Origin: Streptomyces sp. NBC_01210
GTDB lineage: Bacteria; Actinomycetota; Actinomycetes; Streptomycetales; Streptomycetaceae
Length of the DNA: 64,000 nucleotides
Assembly: GCF_036010325.1 (NCBI RefSeq)
Contig: NZ_CP108549.1
Location: forward strand, 5,022,001-5,086,000
Direction of reading: 5' to 3'
In this document: piece after piece, positions 52,692-61,630 of the stretch
How positions within the stretch are numbered: position 1 is the first letter of the stretch
Layout: each line of letters begins with the position of its first letter
Position numbers and translations under genes: made by a program
Notes under the pieces: model-generated
Told to the model about the DNA's origin: nothing
What the model saw: the letters and a program-made list of their open reading frames with translations, nothing else
Database searches by the model: none

Positions 52692-55154
52692 ATGAGCGCG
52701 GAGGCGAGCGCCGGTGACGGCGTGGACCTGAGCGTCGTCGTTCCGGCGTACAACGAGGAGGGCCGGCTGCGGCCCACCCTGGACGCGATCTGCGCGCATC
52801 TGCGCGCGGAACCCGGCCGCTGGGGCAACTGGGAGCTGATCGTCGTCGACGACGGCTCGTGCGACGCCACCGCGAAGATCGCCCAGGAGGCCGCTGCCGA
52901 GGAGCAGCGCATCCACCTGGTCTCCAGTGACGGCAACCGCGGCAAGGGCAGCGCCCTGCGCCTCGGGGTGCTCGCCTCGTACGGCCGGCGCGTCCTGATC
53001 ACCGACGCGGACCTCGCGACGCCCATCGAGGAGCTGGACCGGCTCGACAAGCAGCTCGCGGCCGAGGACAGCGCGGCGGCGATCGGCTCGCGCGCACACC
53101 CCGACTCCCGTATCGAGGTGCACCAGCGGCGGATGCGTGAATGGCTCGGCCGGATGGGCAACCGGCTCATACGTGCCGTCGCCGTCTCCGGCATCCACGA
53201 CACCCAGTGCGGCTTCAAGCTCTTCGACGGAGACAAGGCGCGTGCGGCCTTCGCCGATTCGCGGCTCGACGGATGGGGCATCGACGTCGAGATTCTGCGG
53301 TTCTTCCGGCGCCAGGGCTGGCGGGTCACGGAGGTCCCCGTGCGCTGGTCGCACCAGGCGGGCTCCAAGGTCAGACCGCTGGACTACGGAAAGGTGCTGC
53401 TGGAGCTGCTGCGGCTGCGCGCGCGTGCCGTACGGCGGGTGGACCTCGCCGTCACCGGGCTCTTCCTCCTCGCCTCCGTACTGCTCTACAAGGGGCTGTG
53501 GACCGACCTCGATCGCGGCTACCTCGCCGACGCCGGGCAGGACCAGAACCAGTGGGAGTGGTTCTTCGCGGTCACCGCCGACAATGTCGCGCATCTGCGG
53601 AATCCGCTGTTCACGACCCTGCAGGGCTATCCCGACGGTGTGAATCTGATGGCGAACACCGTCATGCTCGGGTTCTCCGTCCCGCTCACGCCGGTGACCC
53701 TGCTCCTCGGGCCGACGGTCACCTGGGCGCTGGTGCTCACGCTCGGGCTCGCCGCGACCGCCACCGCCTGGTACTGGCTGATCGCCCGGCGGCTGGTGAA
53801 GAACCGGTGGGCGGCCGCTGTCGGCGGAGGCTTCGCGGCCTTCGCGCCGCCGATGATCTCGCACGGCAACGCGCACCCCAACTTCCTTGTGCTCTTCATG
53901 ATCCCGCTGATCATCGACCGGGCGCTGCGGCTGTGCGAGGGCCGCAATGTCGTACGCGACGGGGTCCTGCTCGGGCTGTTCGCGACGTACCAGATCTTCC
54001 TCGGCGAGGAGCCGCTGCTGCTCGCGTCGATCGGCATGCTGCTCTTCGCGCTCTCGTACGCGCTCCTGCGCCGCGATGTGGCACGGGCGGCCCTGCGGCC
54101 GCTGCTGCGCGGGCTCGGTGTCGCGGCCGTGGTCTGTCTGCCGCTGATCGCCTTCCCGCTGGGCTGGCAGTTCTTCGGCCCGCAGAGCTACAAGAGCGTG
54201 CTGCACGGGGACAACGCGGGCAACAGCCCGCTCGCCTTCCTGGAGTTCGCGGGCCGTTCGCTGCTGGGCTCCGACGCGGGCGCGGACCCGCTCGCGATGA
54301 ACCGCACCGAGCAGAACGCCTTCTTCGGCTGGCCGCTGGTTGCGCTGGCGGCGGCGATCGTGGTGCGGCTGTGGCGGCACGCGGCGGTCAAGGCGCTGGC
54401 GTTCACCGGCCTCGCCGCGGCGTTTCTGTCGCTCGGACCCAAGTTCCGTATCCCGTACACGGACACCGTGCTGACGGGCCCGTGGCGGGCGCTGGCGCAT
54501 CAGCCGCTCTTCGAGTCGGTCATCGAGTCGCGGGTCGCGATGATCTGCGCGCCGGTGCTCGGCGTGCTGATCGCGCTGGCCGTGGACCGGCTGCTGACCA
54601 CACGGGAGCTCGTGCACCAGGTGGTGGGTCTCGCGGCGGTGGCGGCGGCCCTGCTGCCGGTGCTGCCGACGCCTTATCCGGTGCGGGAGCGGTCCGAGGT
54701 CCCGGCGTTCATCACGGAGGGGATGTACCGCGCGTACGTCTCCGAGGGCGAATCGGTGGTCACCGTGCCGCTCCCGTTTCCCGGCAGCGCGGAGGCGCTG
54801 CACTGGCAGTCGGCCACCGGGCTCGGCTTCTCGGTCGCCGGCGGCTACTTCAACGGGCCGTGGGGGCCGGACCGTATCGGTATCTACGGCGCGACGCCCC
54901 GCCACACCTCCAACCTCCTCAACGATGTCCGCAACAGCGGGCGCGTCCCGGTGCTCGGCCCCAACTGGCAGGCGCAGGCGCGCGCCGATCTCGCGGCGTG
55001 GAAGGCGGGCGTGGTGGTGCTGGAGCCGCAGTACAACGACGGGGCGCTGTATGCGACCGTGGAGAAACTCCTCGGGCAGCCGGGGAAGCGGGTGGGCGGA
55101 GTGTGGGTATGGGATGTGCAGGACCCGAAGAATTCCGTTCGGACGGGCAGTTGA
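52692..55154 (+). CDS. GT2 glycosyltransferase fused to a large polytopic membrane domain
   Basis: The protein has 820 residues. Residues 10-240 form a dolichyl-phosphate-mannose-synthase-like GT2 domain: VDLSVVVPAYNEEGRLRPTL, VVDDGSCDAT, DGNRGKGSALRLG, ITDADLATP and DTQCGFKLF. The remaining about 570 residues hold roughly 11 membrane spans and a C-terminal extracytoplasmic domain (EGESVVTVPLPFPGS...VVVLEPQYND), with an HGNAHPN loop. The fusion suggests synthesis of a polyprenol-phosphate sugar and its use or flipping by one polypeptide. GTG 52668 overlaps the GntR stop and is an alternative start. The acceptor is unknown. Confidence 0.85.
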   Translation: MSAEASAGDGVDLSVVVPAYNEEGRLRPTLDAICAHLRAEPGRWGNWELIVVDDGSCDATAKIAQEAAAEEQRIHLVSSDGNRGKGSALRLGVLASYGRRVLITDADLATPIEELDRLDKQLAAEDSAAAIGSRAHPDSRIEVHQRRMREWLGRMGNRLIRAVAVSGIHDTQCGFKLFDGDKARAAFADSRLDGWGIDVEILRFFRRQGWRVTEVPVRWSHQAGSKVRPLDYGKVLLELLRLRARAVRRVDLAVTGLFLLASVLLYKGLWTDLDRGYLADAGQDQNQWEWFFAVTADNVAHLRNPLFTTLQGYPDGVNLMANTVMLGFSVPLTPVTLLLGPTVTWALVLTLGLAATATAWYWLIARRLVKNRWAAAVGGGFAAFAPPMISHGNAHPNFLVLFMIPLIIDRALRLCEGRNVVRDGVLLGLFATYQIFLGEEPLLLASIGMLLFALSYALLRRDVARAALRPLLRGLGVAAVVCLPLIAFPLGWQFFGPQSYKSVLHGDNAGNSPLAFLEFAGRSLLGSDAGADPLAMNRTEQNAFFGWPLVALAAAIVVRLWRHAAVKALAFTGLAAAFLSLGPKFRIPYTDTVLTGPWRALAHQPLFESVIESRVAMICAPVLGVLIALAVDRLLTTRELVHQVVGLAAVAAALLPVLPTPYPVRERSEVPAFITEGMYRAYVSEGESVVTVPLPFPGSAEALHWQSATGLGFSVAGGYFNGPWGPDRIGIYGATPRHTSNLLNDVRNSGRVPVLGPNWQAQARADLAAWKAGVVVLEPQYNDGALYATVEKLLGQPGKRVGGVWVWDVQDPKNSVRTGS

Positions 55155-55256
55155 GCGGCACCCTTCGCCGAATGTATCCGTGGCATTACGCTGTCCCGAC
55201 CATCGCACGACCGCGCCCTATGCCGTGCCCGATCCCGTTGGAGAGCGAGCCTTCCC

Positions 55257-55907
55257 TTGGCCTGTGACCTGTGGCTGGTGCCCCTCGTCGATGTGCTGTG
55301 TCACAGCCCCGACAATCCCTTCGCCGAAGAGATCGCGTCCTACGACAAGGCCCTCACCGATGCCGGCCTGCCCACGGTCCCCGTCTTCGCCTATATGCCG
55401 GGACTGTCGGGTGATGTGGCGCCGGTCGCGGGCTTCGACTACGACGCGTTGCACTTTCTGCGCCGCGCTTATCTGCTGCAGCTGTGCGGTCTCGCGGTGA
55501 CGCCGGTGGACGAACTGGGCGGTGACTACGAGCAGTTGCTGGAGATGTTCGAGTCGACGGCCCAGCAGTCGCATCTGGTCTGGCACTACGACCACGCCGG
55601 CGCGTACGTCCCCGTGGACTTCGGCTCGCCGCTGTCCAACGACGAACTGCTGGCGGGCGGCGGCCCGTTGGGATCCACGCAGGGTCTGCTGCGGGAACTG
55701 GAGTATGTCGCGCCGTCGATCGGCATCGACCCGGCGAACCCGCCGGACGCGCCGCAGCCGCCGGAACGTCCCACCTCGCTGGAGGAGCCGGCGGGCCCGA
55801 TTCCGTACGACGAGAGCCCGTTCGCGCGGGAGCGGCATGTGTGGCTGGGGCTGCATGCGGCGGCGACGCGGAGCCTCGGCCAGGGCTCAATGATCATTTT
55901 CAGCTGA
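55257..55907 (+). CDS. Conserved hypothetical protein (TTG start)
   Basis: The protein has 216 residues. It begins at TTG 55257 (MACDLWLVPLVDVLCHSPDNPFAEE); GGAGAG lies about a dozen bases upstream. DYDALHFLRRAYLLQLCGLAVTPVDELGGDYEQLLEMFESTAQQSHLVWHYD is the best-ordered part; the end is Pro-rich. No signal peptide, membrane span or catalytic motif was recognised. It sits between the glycosyltransferase fusion and a methyltransferase on the same strand. Confidence 0.7.
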   Translation: MACDLWLVPLVDVLCHSPDNPFAEEIASYDKALTDAGLPTVPVFAYMPGLSGDVAPVAGFDYDALHFLRRAYLLQLCGLAVTPVDELGGDYEQLLEMFESTAQQSHLVWHYDHAGAYVPVDFGSPLSNDELLAGGGPLGSTQGLLRELEYVAPSIGIDPANPPDAPQPPERPTSLEEPAGPIPYDESPFARERHVWLGLHAAATRSLGQGSMIIFS

Positions 55908-55969
55908 CGCACATCCGTTGAATGCGCGGCCTTAAGCTCCGGGACATCTCGGCCCGGTAGGACCGGGGC

Positions 55970-56980
55970 ATGTCACAGACGAGTACTCCGGCACAGTCCC
56001 CCGCGGTGGCGACCGCGGGGGAGCACGTGGACGAGACCGCGGACCAGACCGCGGACCAGACCGCGAAGGAGACTGTGGAAGAACTTCCCAGGCCGACACG
56101 TTTCGCGGACGTCAAGGGCTGGTTCTGGCCCGCCGACCAACTGCTCTTCGACTGGTTCCTGACCCATCAGCGGGACACGGATCCGGACGGCCGCGGAGAT
56201 CTGCTCGAGCTCGGCGCGTATCTGGGCAAGAGCGCGATCTTCGTGGGCGGGTATCTGCGGGACGGGGAGGAGTTCACGGTCTGCGACCTCTGGGACTCCC
56301 CGGCGCCGGACGATCCCAACAGCGCGGAGATGGGCCGGTCGTACTCGACGCTCACGCGTCGCGCCTTCGAGGCGAACTACCTGTCGTTCCACGACGCGCT
56401 GCCGACGCTGGTGCAGGCCCCGACCTCGGTGATCACCTCCCGGGTCGGCCCGGGCAGCTGCCGCTTCGTGCACGTCGACGCCTCGCATCTGTACGAGCAT
56501 GTCCACGGCGACATCGAGGCGGCGCGGGAGCTGCTGCAGCCCGAGGGCATCGTGGCCTTCGACGACTTCCGTGCCGAGCACTGTCCGGGCGTCTCGGCGG
56601 CGGTGTGGGGCGCCGTGCCCACGACGGGCCTGAAGCCGATCTGCATCACGGGCACAAAGCTGTACGGCACATGGGGCGACCCCGCGCCGGTGCGGGAGGC
56701 GTTGCTGGCGTGGCTGGAGACGCGCGAGGACCTCTGGCACGGGGTGGAGGAGGTGGCGGGCCGCCCGCTGATCCGGATCAAGGGCACGAAGGCGCAGGTG
56801 CCGGTGCAGCCGCGGTCCCGCCATGAGCCGGAGCCGGATTCGACGCCCGCGCCGACCCCCGAGCCGCGCGTGCCCGCGCCAACCACGCCGTCGCGCCCAC
56901 CCCGCTCCCGCACCCGGCGCCTGGTCAGGGACCTGCTCCCACCGATCCTGACCCGAGCGATCGCGGGCCGACGGAAGTGA
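55970..56980 (+). CDS. Class I SAM-dependent methyltransferase (methyltransferase-24-like)
   Basis: The protein has 336 residues. An acidic N-terminus with a 12-bp repeat (ETADQTADQTA) precedes the SAM motif LLELGAYLGKSAIFVGGYL (about 80-98), then FTVCDLWDSP (motif II acid), RFVHVDASHLYEHVHGDIEAARELL and IVAFDDFRAEHCPG. This resembles macrocin-O-methyltransferase/methyltransferase-24 proteins acting on glycans or glycosides. The Pro/Arg-rich tail (about 280-336) is unusual. Context near a glycosyltransferase suggests a surface-glycan substrate; that is inference. Confidence 0.82.
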   Translation: MSQTSTPAQSPAVATAGEHVDETADQTADQTAKETVEELPRPTRFADVKGWFWPADQLLFDWFLTHQRDTDPDGRGDLLELGAYLGKSAIFVGGYLRDGEEFTVCDLWDSPAPDDPNSAEMGRSYSTLTRRAFEANYLSFHDALPTLVQAPTSVITSRVGPGSCRFVHVDASHLYEHVHGDIEAARELLQPEGIVAFDDFRAEHCPGVSAAVWGAVPTTGLKPICITGTKLYGTWGDPAPVREALLAWLETREDLWHGVEEVAGRPLIRIKGTKAQVPVQPRSRHEPEPDSTPAPTPEPRVPAPTTPSRPPRSRTRRLVRDLLPPILTRAIAGRRK

Positions 56981-56985
56981 AAATC

Positions 56986-57345
56986 AGCCCGTCCGGCGTG
57001 TGAGGACATGGCCTGCACGGTTGGGGCGCGGCTGCACTCACAGCCGGTCCGGCGTGTGGGGACATGGCCTGCACGGTTGGGGCGCGGCTGCACTCACAGC
57101 CGGTCCGGCGTGTGGGGACATGGCCTGCACCGCTGGGGCGCGGCTGCACTTCACAGCCGGTCCGGCGTGTGAGGGCATGGCCTGCACGGCTGGGGCGCGG
57201 CTGTATTTCGGCCGGTCCGCCGTTTTGGGGACATGGCCTGCACCGCTGGGGCCGGGCTGCACTTCACAGCCGGTCCGGCGTGTGGGGACATGGCCCGCAC
57301 CGCTGTGGCGCGGCTGCACTTCAGCCCGTCCGGCGATTGAGGACA
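56986..57345. repeat. Tandem array of about 56-bp units (six copies plus a partial)
   Basis: The unit reads AGCC-C/G-GTCCGGCGTGTG, then GGGACATGGCCTGCAC, then GGGGCGCGGCTGCACT. Six units start near 56986, 57042, 57098, 57155, 57210 and 57268, and a seventh near 57323 reverts to the dispersed-repeat core CCGGCGATTGAGG. Units 2 and 3 are almost identical and unit 5 is the most diverged. The array appears to have grown from one dispersed repeat. It fills the gap between the methyltransferase and the convergent SLATT gene. Confidence 0.9.
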
Positions 57346-57351
57346 ACGCCC

Positions 57352-57465
57352 GCACCCGCAGGGCCCCGCACCCGCAGGGCCCCGCACCCGCAGGGCCCCG
57401 CACCACAAGGCGCCCCCCACCACAAGGCGCCCCCCACCCGCAGGGCCCCCGCACCCCGCCCCACC
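57352..57465. repeat. Short tandem repeats next to the 56-bp array
   Basis: Three perfect 16-bp units GCACCCGCAGGGCCCC (57352-57399) are followed by two CACCACAAGGCGCCCCC units and one more GCAGGGCCCC-type unit. There is no trusted coding frame. Confidence 0.9.
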
Positions 57466-58209
57466 TCACCGCGGCGTCTCCGGCGGCCGCTGCCGCGGCA
57501 TGTTCGGCCGCGTACCCGGCGGCAACGGCACCCGCCCAGGTCCCGGCGTCGGCCCCGTGTCCGGCCGTCCCGCGCCCAGGCTCATCGACTGCATCGCCGG
57601 CGGCGCCGGGACGCCCGGGCGGAACTCCACCATCCAGTTCGCCGTCTCCGACCGCACCAGCTCCGTGATGTCCTCCGAGAACCTGCGCAGCACCCCGAGG
57701 CACCGCTCCGCCGCCTCGCTGGCGGTGCCCTCCGTAGGGCCCAGCACCTCTCGTACGGACTCCGACGCCCAGTCGAACTGCAGCGCCTGAAGCCTGCGCT
57801 GCACCGCCTGTGCCGTCGCGACATTCCTTATCCAGCCCGAGGTCAGCCCGAAATGCCGGTCGCAGGCCAGGCACGCCGCCCCCAGCAGCAGCGACAGATA
57901 CCCCCAGCCTGCGACGTCGGCCAGCGCGGCCGTCAGGTCGAGGAGGACGAGCGCCGCCCCGCCGATCACGCCCAGAGCCGTACCGATCCGCAGCACACGC
58001 GCCGTGCGCCGTTTCCACACGCGCTCCGCCAGGTACCACTCCGCCGTACGCAGCCCCGCCGCCTCGACCCATCTGTAGAGCTCGTCGAGGCGTTCCGCCG
58101 GCTCACCCCAGTCGCCGAGCGGAAACGGCATTCCAGTCAGATCACCGCGCGGCGCCTCGCCGCGCTCCTCCCGGGCCGGCCCCCCGGGCTGCATCTCCGG
58201 CTGGCTCAC
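57466..58209 (-). CDS. SLATT-domain 2-TM protein
   Basis: The protein has 247 residues. A soluble N-terminus ([39 protein letters not shown]) leads into two membrane helices ([43 protein letters not shown]), then a long helix with [14 protein letters not shown] and a Pro-rich tail. This is the layout of SLATT proteins, predicted pore-forming effectors in nucleotide-dependent conflict systems. Here no SMODS or SLOG partner is adjacent, so a housekeeping role is equally possible. It is divergent from ybaB. Confidence 0.72.
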   Translation of the reverse strand: MSQPEMQPGGPAREERGEAPRGDLTGMPFPLGDWGEPAERLDELYRWVEAAGLRTAEWYLAERVWKRRTARVLRIGTALGVIGGAALVLLDLTAALADVAGWGYLSLLLGAACLACDRHFGLTSGWIRNVATAQAVQRRLQALQFDWASESVREVLGPTEGTASEAAERCLGVLRRFSEDITELVRSETANWMVEFRPGVPAPPAMQSMSLGAGRPDTGPTPGPGRVPLPPGTRPNMPRQRPPETPR

Positions 58210-58515
58210 CCTTGCACTCCTCTACGACCGACAACGGACGCGACAACAGACGCGACGACTGACGTAACACTGCGTGACGTAATGGTGCGCGCGTGCATCC
58301 TGATGTGCATGACCTTCCTACCGCCGAATGGTGGGCTGTGCTCCGAAAAGCCCGGTATTTCCGCCCGCAAGGGGGTCTTGATCCGTAAGGGCGCTCCACC
58401 CCACTCGCTCGAAAATCACTCGAAAGAGTTGGTCATCGCAGGGTGGGGCAGGCCGCCCGGTGACCACGTAGGCTCGGCGTACCGAACAATCGTCGTCGAA
58501 ATGCCAGGAGTGACC
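58210..58515. other. Divergent promoter region before ybaB
   Basis: About 305 bases without a gene. It contains repeated GACTGACGTAACACTGCGTGACGTAA-like motifs (about 58258-58283; TGACGTAA occurs twice) and CACTCG-N5-AAAATCACTCGAAA near 58403. It presumably carries promoters for the SLATT and ybaB genes. I looked for a signal-recognition-particle RNA here and saw none. Confidence 0.4.
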
Positions 58516-58851
58516 GTGATTCCCGGTGGTGGCCAGCCGAATATGCAGCAGCTCCTCCAGCAGGCCCAGAAGATGCAGCAGGATCTCGCAAAGGCCCAGG
58601 AAGAGCTGGCGCAGACCGAGGTCGAGGGTCAGGCGGGCGGCGGCCTGGTGAAGGCCACCGTCACCGGCTCCGGCGAGCTCCGCAACCTCGTCATCGACCC
58701 CAAGGCTGTCGACCCCGAGGACACCGAGACCCTCGCGGACCTCGTCGTCGCCGCCGTCCAGGCCGCGAACGAGAACGCGCAGCAGCTGCAGCAGCAGAAG
58801 CTCGGCCCGCTCGCCCAGGGTCTGGGCGGCATGCCGGGCCTGCCCTTCTAA
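58516..58851 (+). CDS. ybaB: YbaB/EbfC nucleoid-associated protein
   Basis: This 111-residue DNA-binding protein forms a tweezer-shaped dimer and is almost always upstream of recR. It reads [22 protein letters not shown], then [27 protein letters not shown] and [18 protein letters not shown] 58516 is chosen for the AGGAG five bases upstream; ATG 58501 adds five residues. It ends 55 bp before recR. Confidence 0.95.
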   Translation: MIPGGGQPNMQQLLQQAQKMQQDLAKAQEELAQTEVEGQAGGGLVKATVTGSGELRNLVIDPKAVDPEDTETLADLVVAAVQAANENAQQLQQQKLGPLAQGLGGMPGLPF

Positions 58852-58906
58852 GGGCGCGGCCCACCAACTACCGTAAGCGTCAAAGCATTCCAGGAGAGGC
58901 GTTCCG

Positions 58907-59506
58907 TTGTACGAAGGCGTGGTTCAGGACCTCATCGACGAACTGGGCAGGCTGCCCGGCGTCGGTCCCAAGAGCGCGCAGCGGATCGCCTTCCACATCC
59001 TGCAGGCCGAGCCGACCGATGTCCGCCGCCTCGCGCACGCACTCCTCGAGGTGAAGGACAAGGTCCGCTTCTGCGCGGTGTGCGGCAATGTCGCGCAGCA
59101 GGAGCAGTGCAACATCTGCCGGGACCCGCGCCGCGACCAGTCGGTCATCTGTGTCGTGGAGGAGCCGAAGGATGTCGTCGCGATCGAGCGGACGCGCGAG
59201 TTCCGGGGCCGCTACCACGTGCTCGGCGGGGCCATCAGCCCCATCGAGGGCGTGGGCCCCGACGACCTGCGGATCCGCGAGCTGCTCGCCCGTCTCGCCG
59301 ACGGAACGATCACCGAGCTGATCCTGGCCACGGACCCCAACCTGGAGGGCGAGGCCACCGCCACCTACCTGGCACGCATGGTCAAGCCGATGGGACTGAG
59401 GGTCACGAGGCTGGCCAGCGGTCTCCCTGTGGGGGGAGACTTGGAATACGCCGACGAGGTCACGCTCGGGCGTGCCTTCGAGGGGAGACGACTACTCGAT
59501 GTCTGA
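58907..59506 (+). CDS. recR: Recombination mediator RecR
   Basis: This 199-residue protein works with RecO (and RecF) to load RecA at gaps. Parts are the helix-hairpin-helix [24 protein letters not shown] (about 9-32), a four-Cys zinc finger [16 protein letters not shown] (about 57-72), and the Toprim domain [12 protein letters not shown] with [13 protein letters not shown]. It starts at TTG 58907 with AGGAGAGG upstream. The stop overlaps the next gene's start by 8 bp. Confidence 0.97.
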   Translation: MYEGVVQDLIDELGRLPGVGPKSAQRIAFHILQAEPTDVRRLAHALLEVKDKVRFCAVCGNVAQQEQCNICRDPRRDQSVICVVEEPKDVVAIERTREFRGRYHVLGGAISPIEGVGPDDLRIRELLARLADGTITELILATDPNLEGEATATYLARMVKPMGLRVTRLASGLPVGGDLEYADEVTLGRAFEGRRLLDV

Positions 59507-60158
59507 CGTCATGCTGCACGCCACTAGCCAGGACCCGGACTCTTTCGCGGTCCAGATCGCCGACTCGATCGAATCCTTCATCGTCGCGACCACGGAAGTC
59601 GCGAAGGGCGACGAGCCCGACAGCGCGGTGCCGTTCATGCTGCTGGAGGTCTCGCAACTGCTGCTGACGGGCGGCCGGCTGGGTGCGCACGAGGACATCG
59701 TCCCGGACGAGCGGTACGAACCGGACACCGGCCCGGACATGGACGTCGACGACCTGCGCGAGCGTTTCGCGGTGCTGCTGGACCCGGTGGACATCTTCTC
59801 CGAGGTCTTCGACCCGTACGAGCCGCGCAAGGCCCCGGTCGCCTGCCGGATCTCCGACAACCTCGCGGACATCGTCACCGACCTGCGCCACGGCCTGGCC
59901 CACTACAAGGCGGGCCGCGTCAGCGAGGCGCTGTGGTGGTGGCAGTTCTCGTACTTCTCCAACTGGGGCCCGACCGCATCCGCGACGCTGCGCGCCCTGC
60001 AGTCGCTGGTCGCCCATGTCCGCCTCGACCAGCCGCTGGATGAGCTGGACGGCCTGGACACGGACGAGGACCTGGCCGAGGAGGTGCTGGCCGAGGAGGC
60101 CGGCAAGGTCATGGCGGAGGAGCTCGCGGGCCCGCTGGGCATGCGCACGGTCACCTGA
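59499..60158 (+). CDS. DUF5063 family protein
   Basis: This 219-residue acidic cytoplasmic protein is translationally coupled to rec[52 protein letters not shown] begins a largely helical domain; [43 protein letters not shown] is the conserved core as I recall it for DUF5063. The fixed position after recR in streptomycetes suggests a link to DNA repair or simple operon inheritance. Function unknown. Confidence 0.85.
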   Translation: MSDVMLHATSQDPDSFAVQIADSIESFIVATTEVAKGDEPDSAVPFMLLEVSQLLLTGGRLGAHEDIVPDERYEPDTGPDMDVDDLRERFAVLLDPVDIFSEVFDPYEPRKAPVACRISDNLADIVTDLRHGLAHYKAGRVSEALWWWQFSYFSNWGPTASATLRALQSLVAHVRLDQPLDELDGLDTDEDLAEEVLAEEAGKVMAEELAGPLGMRTVT

Positions 60159-60226
60159 GCGGTCTCCGCTGACCGGTCTCTGCTACTTTCCGGCCACTGT
60201 CGGAATAGGGCTGGGGAGCGTACGCG

Positions 60227-60922
60227 GTGAGAAGACGTACAGGGGCGGGGCTCGCGGCGGTGGCGGCCGGTCTGCTGATGGCATCGTGCTCCCCGGACAC
60301 GGTGCAGACGGCGTCCGAGCCGAGTACGACGCACTCCGCGGCCCCTTCGCCTACGGTCTCTCCGTCAGCCCCTGGTTCGCCGTCGGCGTCGGCGTCGTCC
60401 CCGACGCCGTCTGCGGCTCCCTCCCGTACTTCCGCCGCGCCCTCCTTCCGCCCGGCCAGGCCGACCGTCCTGACCATGTACGCCTCGACCTCGGGCGGCC
60501 GCGTGGTCGTGGTGCGCGGCGGCGCCGCCCGCGAATTCACTGTCACTGTGTCCAACGGCAACACCCGTGCCTACACCGCTCTGAGTGTCGTCTTCCAGAT
60601 GGAGATGATGGTGGCCGACGAGGGTTCCACCCCGCCCCAGAACGGCTTCGTCCTGGAGCGCCGCGACCCGGCGACGGGCGCCTGGCGCCCGGTCGAGCTG
60701 CGGGTCGCCAATGACGTGCGGCCGCACTCGCTGTTCAGCGGCGGCACCCCGCTGGCCAAGGACACGCGCCGGACCGAGCACTACCGCATCCGGGCCGGGG
60801 AGCGCGGCCCGGCGGGCTCCACGCCGCTGATGATCCGCCTGATCGACACTGCGGCCCCGGAGAACGCGAGCGACGAGCAGGCCGTCCCCGCACGTACGTC
60901 GCTGATGATCACCGCGCGCTGA
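60227..60922 (+). CDS. Lipoprotein with Ser/Pro linker
   Basis: The protein has 231 residues from GTG 60227. The signal peptide ends with the lipobox LMASC (Cys at about 21), so it is membrane-anchored on the outside. A Ser/Pro/Thr-rich linker (about 25-75) leads to a beta-rich domain (VVVVRGGAAREFTVTVSNGNTRAYTALSVVFQMEM), reminiscent of Ig-like signal-accessory domains. It follows DUF5063 by 68 bp. Function unknown. Confidence 0.8.
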   Translation: MRRRTGAGLAAVAAGLLMASCSPDTVQTASEPSTTHSAAPSPTVSPSAPGSPSASASSPTPSAAPSRTSAAPSFRPARPTVLTMYASTSGGRVVVVRGGAAREFTVTVSNGNTRAYTALSVVFQMEMMVADEGSTPPQNGFVLERRDPATGAWRPVELRVANDVRPHSLFSGGTPLAKDTRRTEHYRIRAGERGPAGSTPLMIRLIDTAAPENASDEQAVPARTSLMITAR

Positions 60923-60945
60923 GCGCGGGGCGGAGCGGGTGCGCG

Positions 60946-61170
60946 TCAGCCGAGGACGGTCGCGAAGGCCAGCGCCACCCGCTCGATCCAGTCGATGGCG
61001 TCACTCGTCTCGGCCTCGGTGATCGGATGGCGCTTGCCCAGTCTCCGTCCTCCAGATCGGAGGCGTGAGCGATCTTGTTCCGCCGGTTGATGATCGCCTG
61101 GTAGTGCTTCGCGAGCGTCTTGTCGTTCCACTTGGTACGGCCGTGGTGCCAGGCATTGATCCGCGCGGCC
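60946..61170 (-). pseudogene. Truncated, frameshifted HEPN-domain gene
   Basis: Reading leftwards, the first part gives AARINAWHHGRTKWNDKTL, then HYQAIINRRNKIAHASDLEDGDW; after one frame change the tail gives ITEAETSDAIDWIERVALAFATVLG and a stop. RNKIAH is the Rx4H motif of HEPN (RiboL-PSP-type) domains, common in abortive-infection nucleases. The 5' part is missing and is joined directly to an oppositely oriented DUF397 fragment. Confidence 0.7.
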
Positions 61171-61179
61171 GCCTCAGCT

Positions 61180-61356
61180 GAAGTGGTTCAGGTCCAGTAC
61201 AGCGACGGCGAGGGTGGCGCCTGCGTCGAGGCCGCCACCTACTCCCACACCATCCACGTCCGGGACTCGAAACTCGCCGCGAGTCCCGAACTGGCCCTCC
61301 CCGCCCTCGTCTGGGCCGCTTTCGTCGCCAACGTCGCAGGTCGGCCCGGAGCTTGA
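61180..61356 (+). pseudogene. 5'-truncated DUF397 gene fragment
   Basis: QYSDGEGGACVEAA, then TYSHTIHVRDSK and LPALVWAAFVANV match a DUF397 protein that lacks its start (normally ...WFKSSYSDGEGG). It abuts the HEPN fossil, so a recombination event has joined two broken genes. A hairpin at 61389-61413 still follows. Confidence 0.75.
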
Positions 61357-61388
61357 GCCACGGGCCCCGAGCCCCCTTTTGAAGGAAT

Positions 61389-61413
61389 GGGTGGGTTGAA
61401 GTAGAACCCACCC
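61389..61413 (+). terminator. Hairpin after the DUF397 fragment
   Basis: GGGTGGGTT (61389-61397) and AACCCACCC (61405-61413) form a perfect 9-bp stem with a GAAGTAG loop. Confidence 0.75.
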
Positions 61414-61442
61414 ACCCTCCGCTGTAGGCGAGTTGGGTCGGC

Positions 61443-61554
61443 GTCACCCACACAGGTGACATTGTGTGATCAGCTTGCGTCGGTGAGTGAAGGCGTTTTA
61501 CGTTCACGGCAAAGAAACGGCCCCGGCCGGTGCTGACAACACCAGGTCGGGGCC
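61443..61554 (+). promoter_or_regulatory. Leader structures upstream of the HTH/zinc-ribbon gene
   Basis: GTCACC-CACACA-GGTGAC (61443-61460) is a short palindrome. A larger hairpin, GGCCCCGGCCGGTG (61519-61532) with CACCAGGTCGGGGCC (61540-61554), ends 76 bases before the ATG. The second looks like an attenuator or processed leader; I recall similar hairpins before related genes in streptomycetes, unverified. Confidence 0.45.
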
Positions 61555-61630
61555 TCACCGACGAATCGATTGCGACTCGATCGTGGCTTCCTCACACCTT
61601 AGTCCTGCTCCGCCTGTGTCCGCCCACCCC

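Noticed and set aside
56986..57345. CRISPR-like appearance of the 56-bp array
   Set aside because: Units are contiguous and similar along their whole length, with no unique spacers and no cas genes nearby.
57000..58072. ORFs running through the tandem array
   Set aside because: They exist because the repeat lacks stops in some frames; the product is repetitive, with no start site and no conservation evidence.
58210..58515. Possible signal-recognition-particle RNA upstream of ybaB
   Set aside because: The conserved GGAAGC/AAGCAG apical loop sequence was not found.
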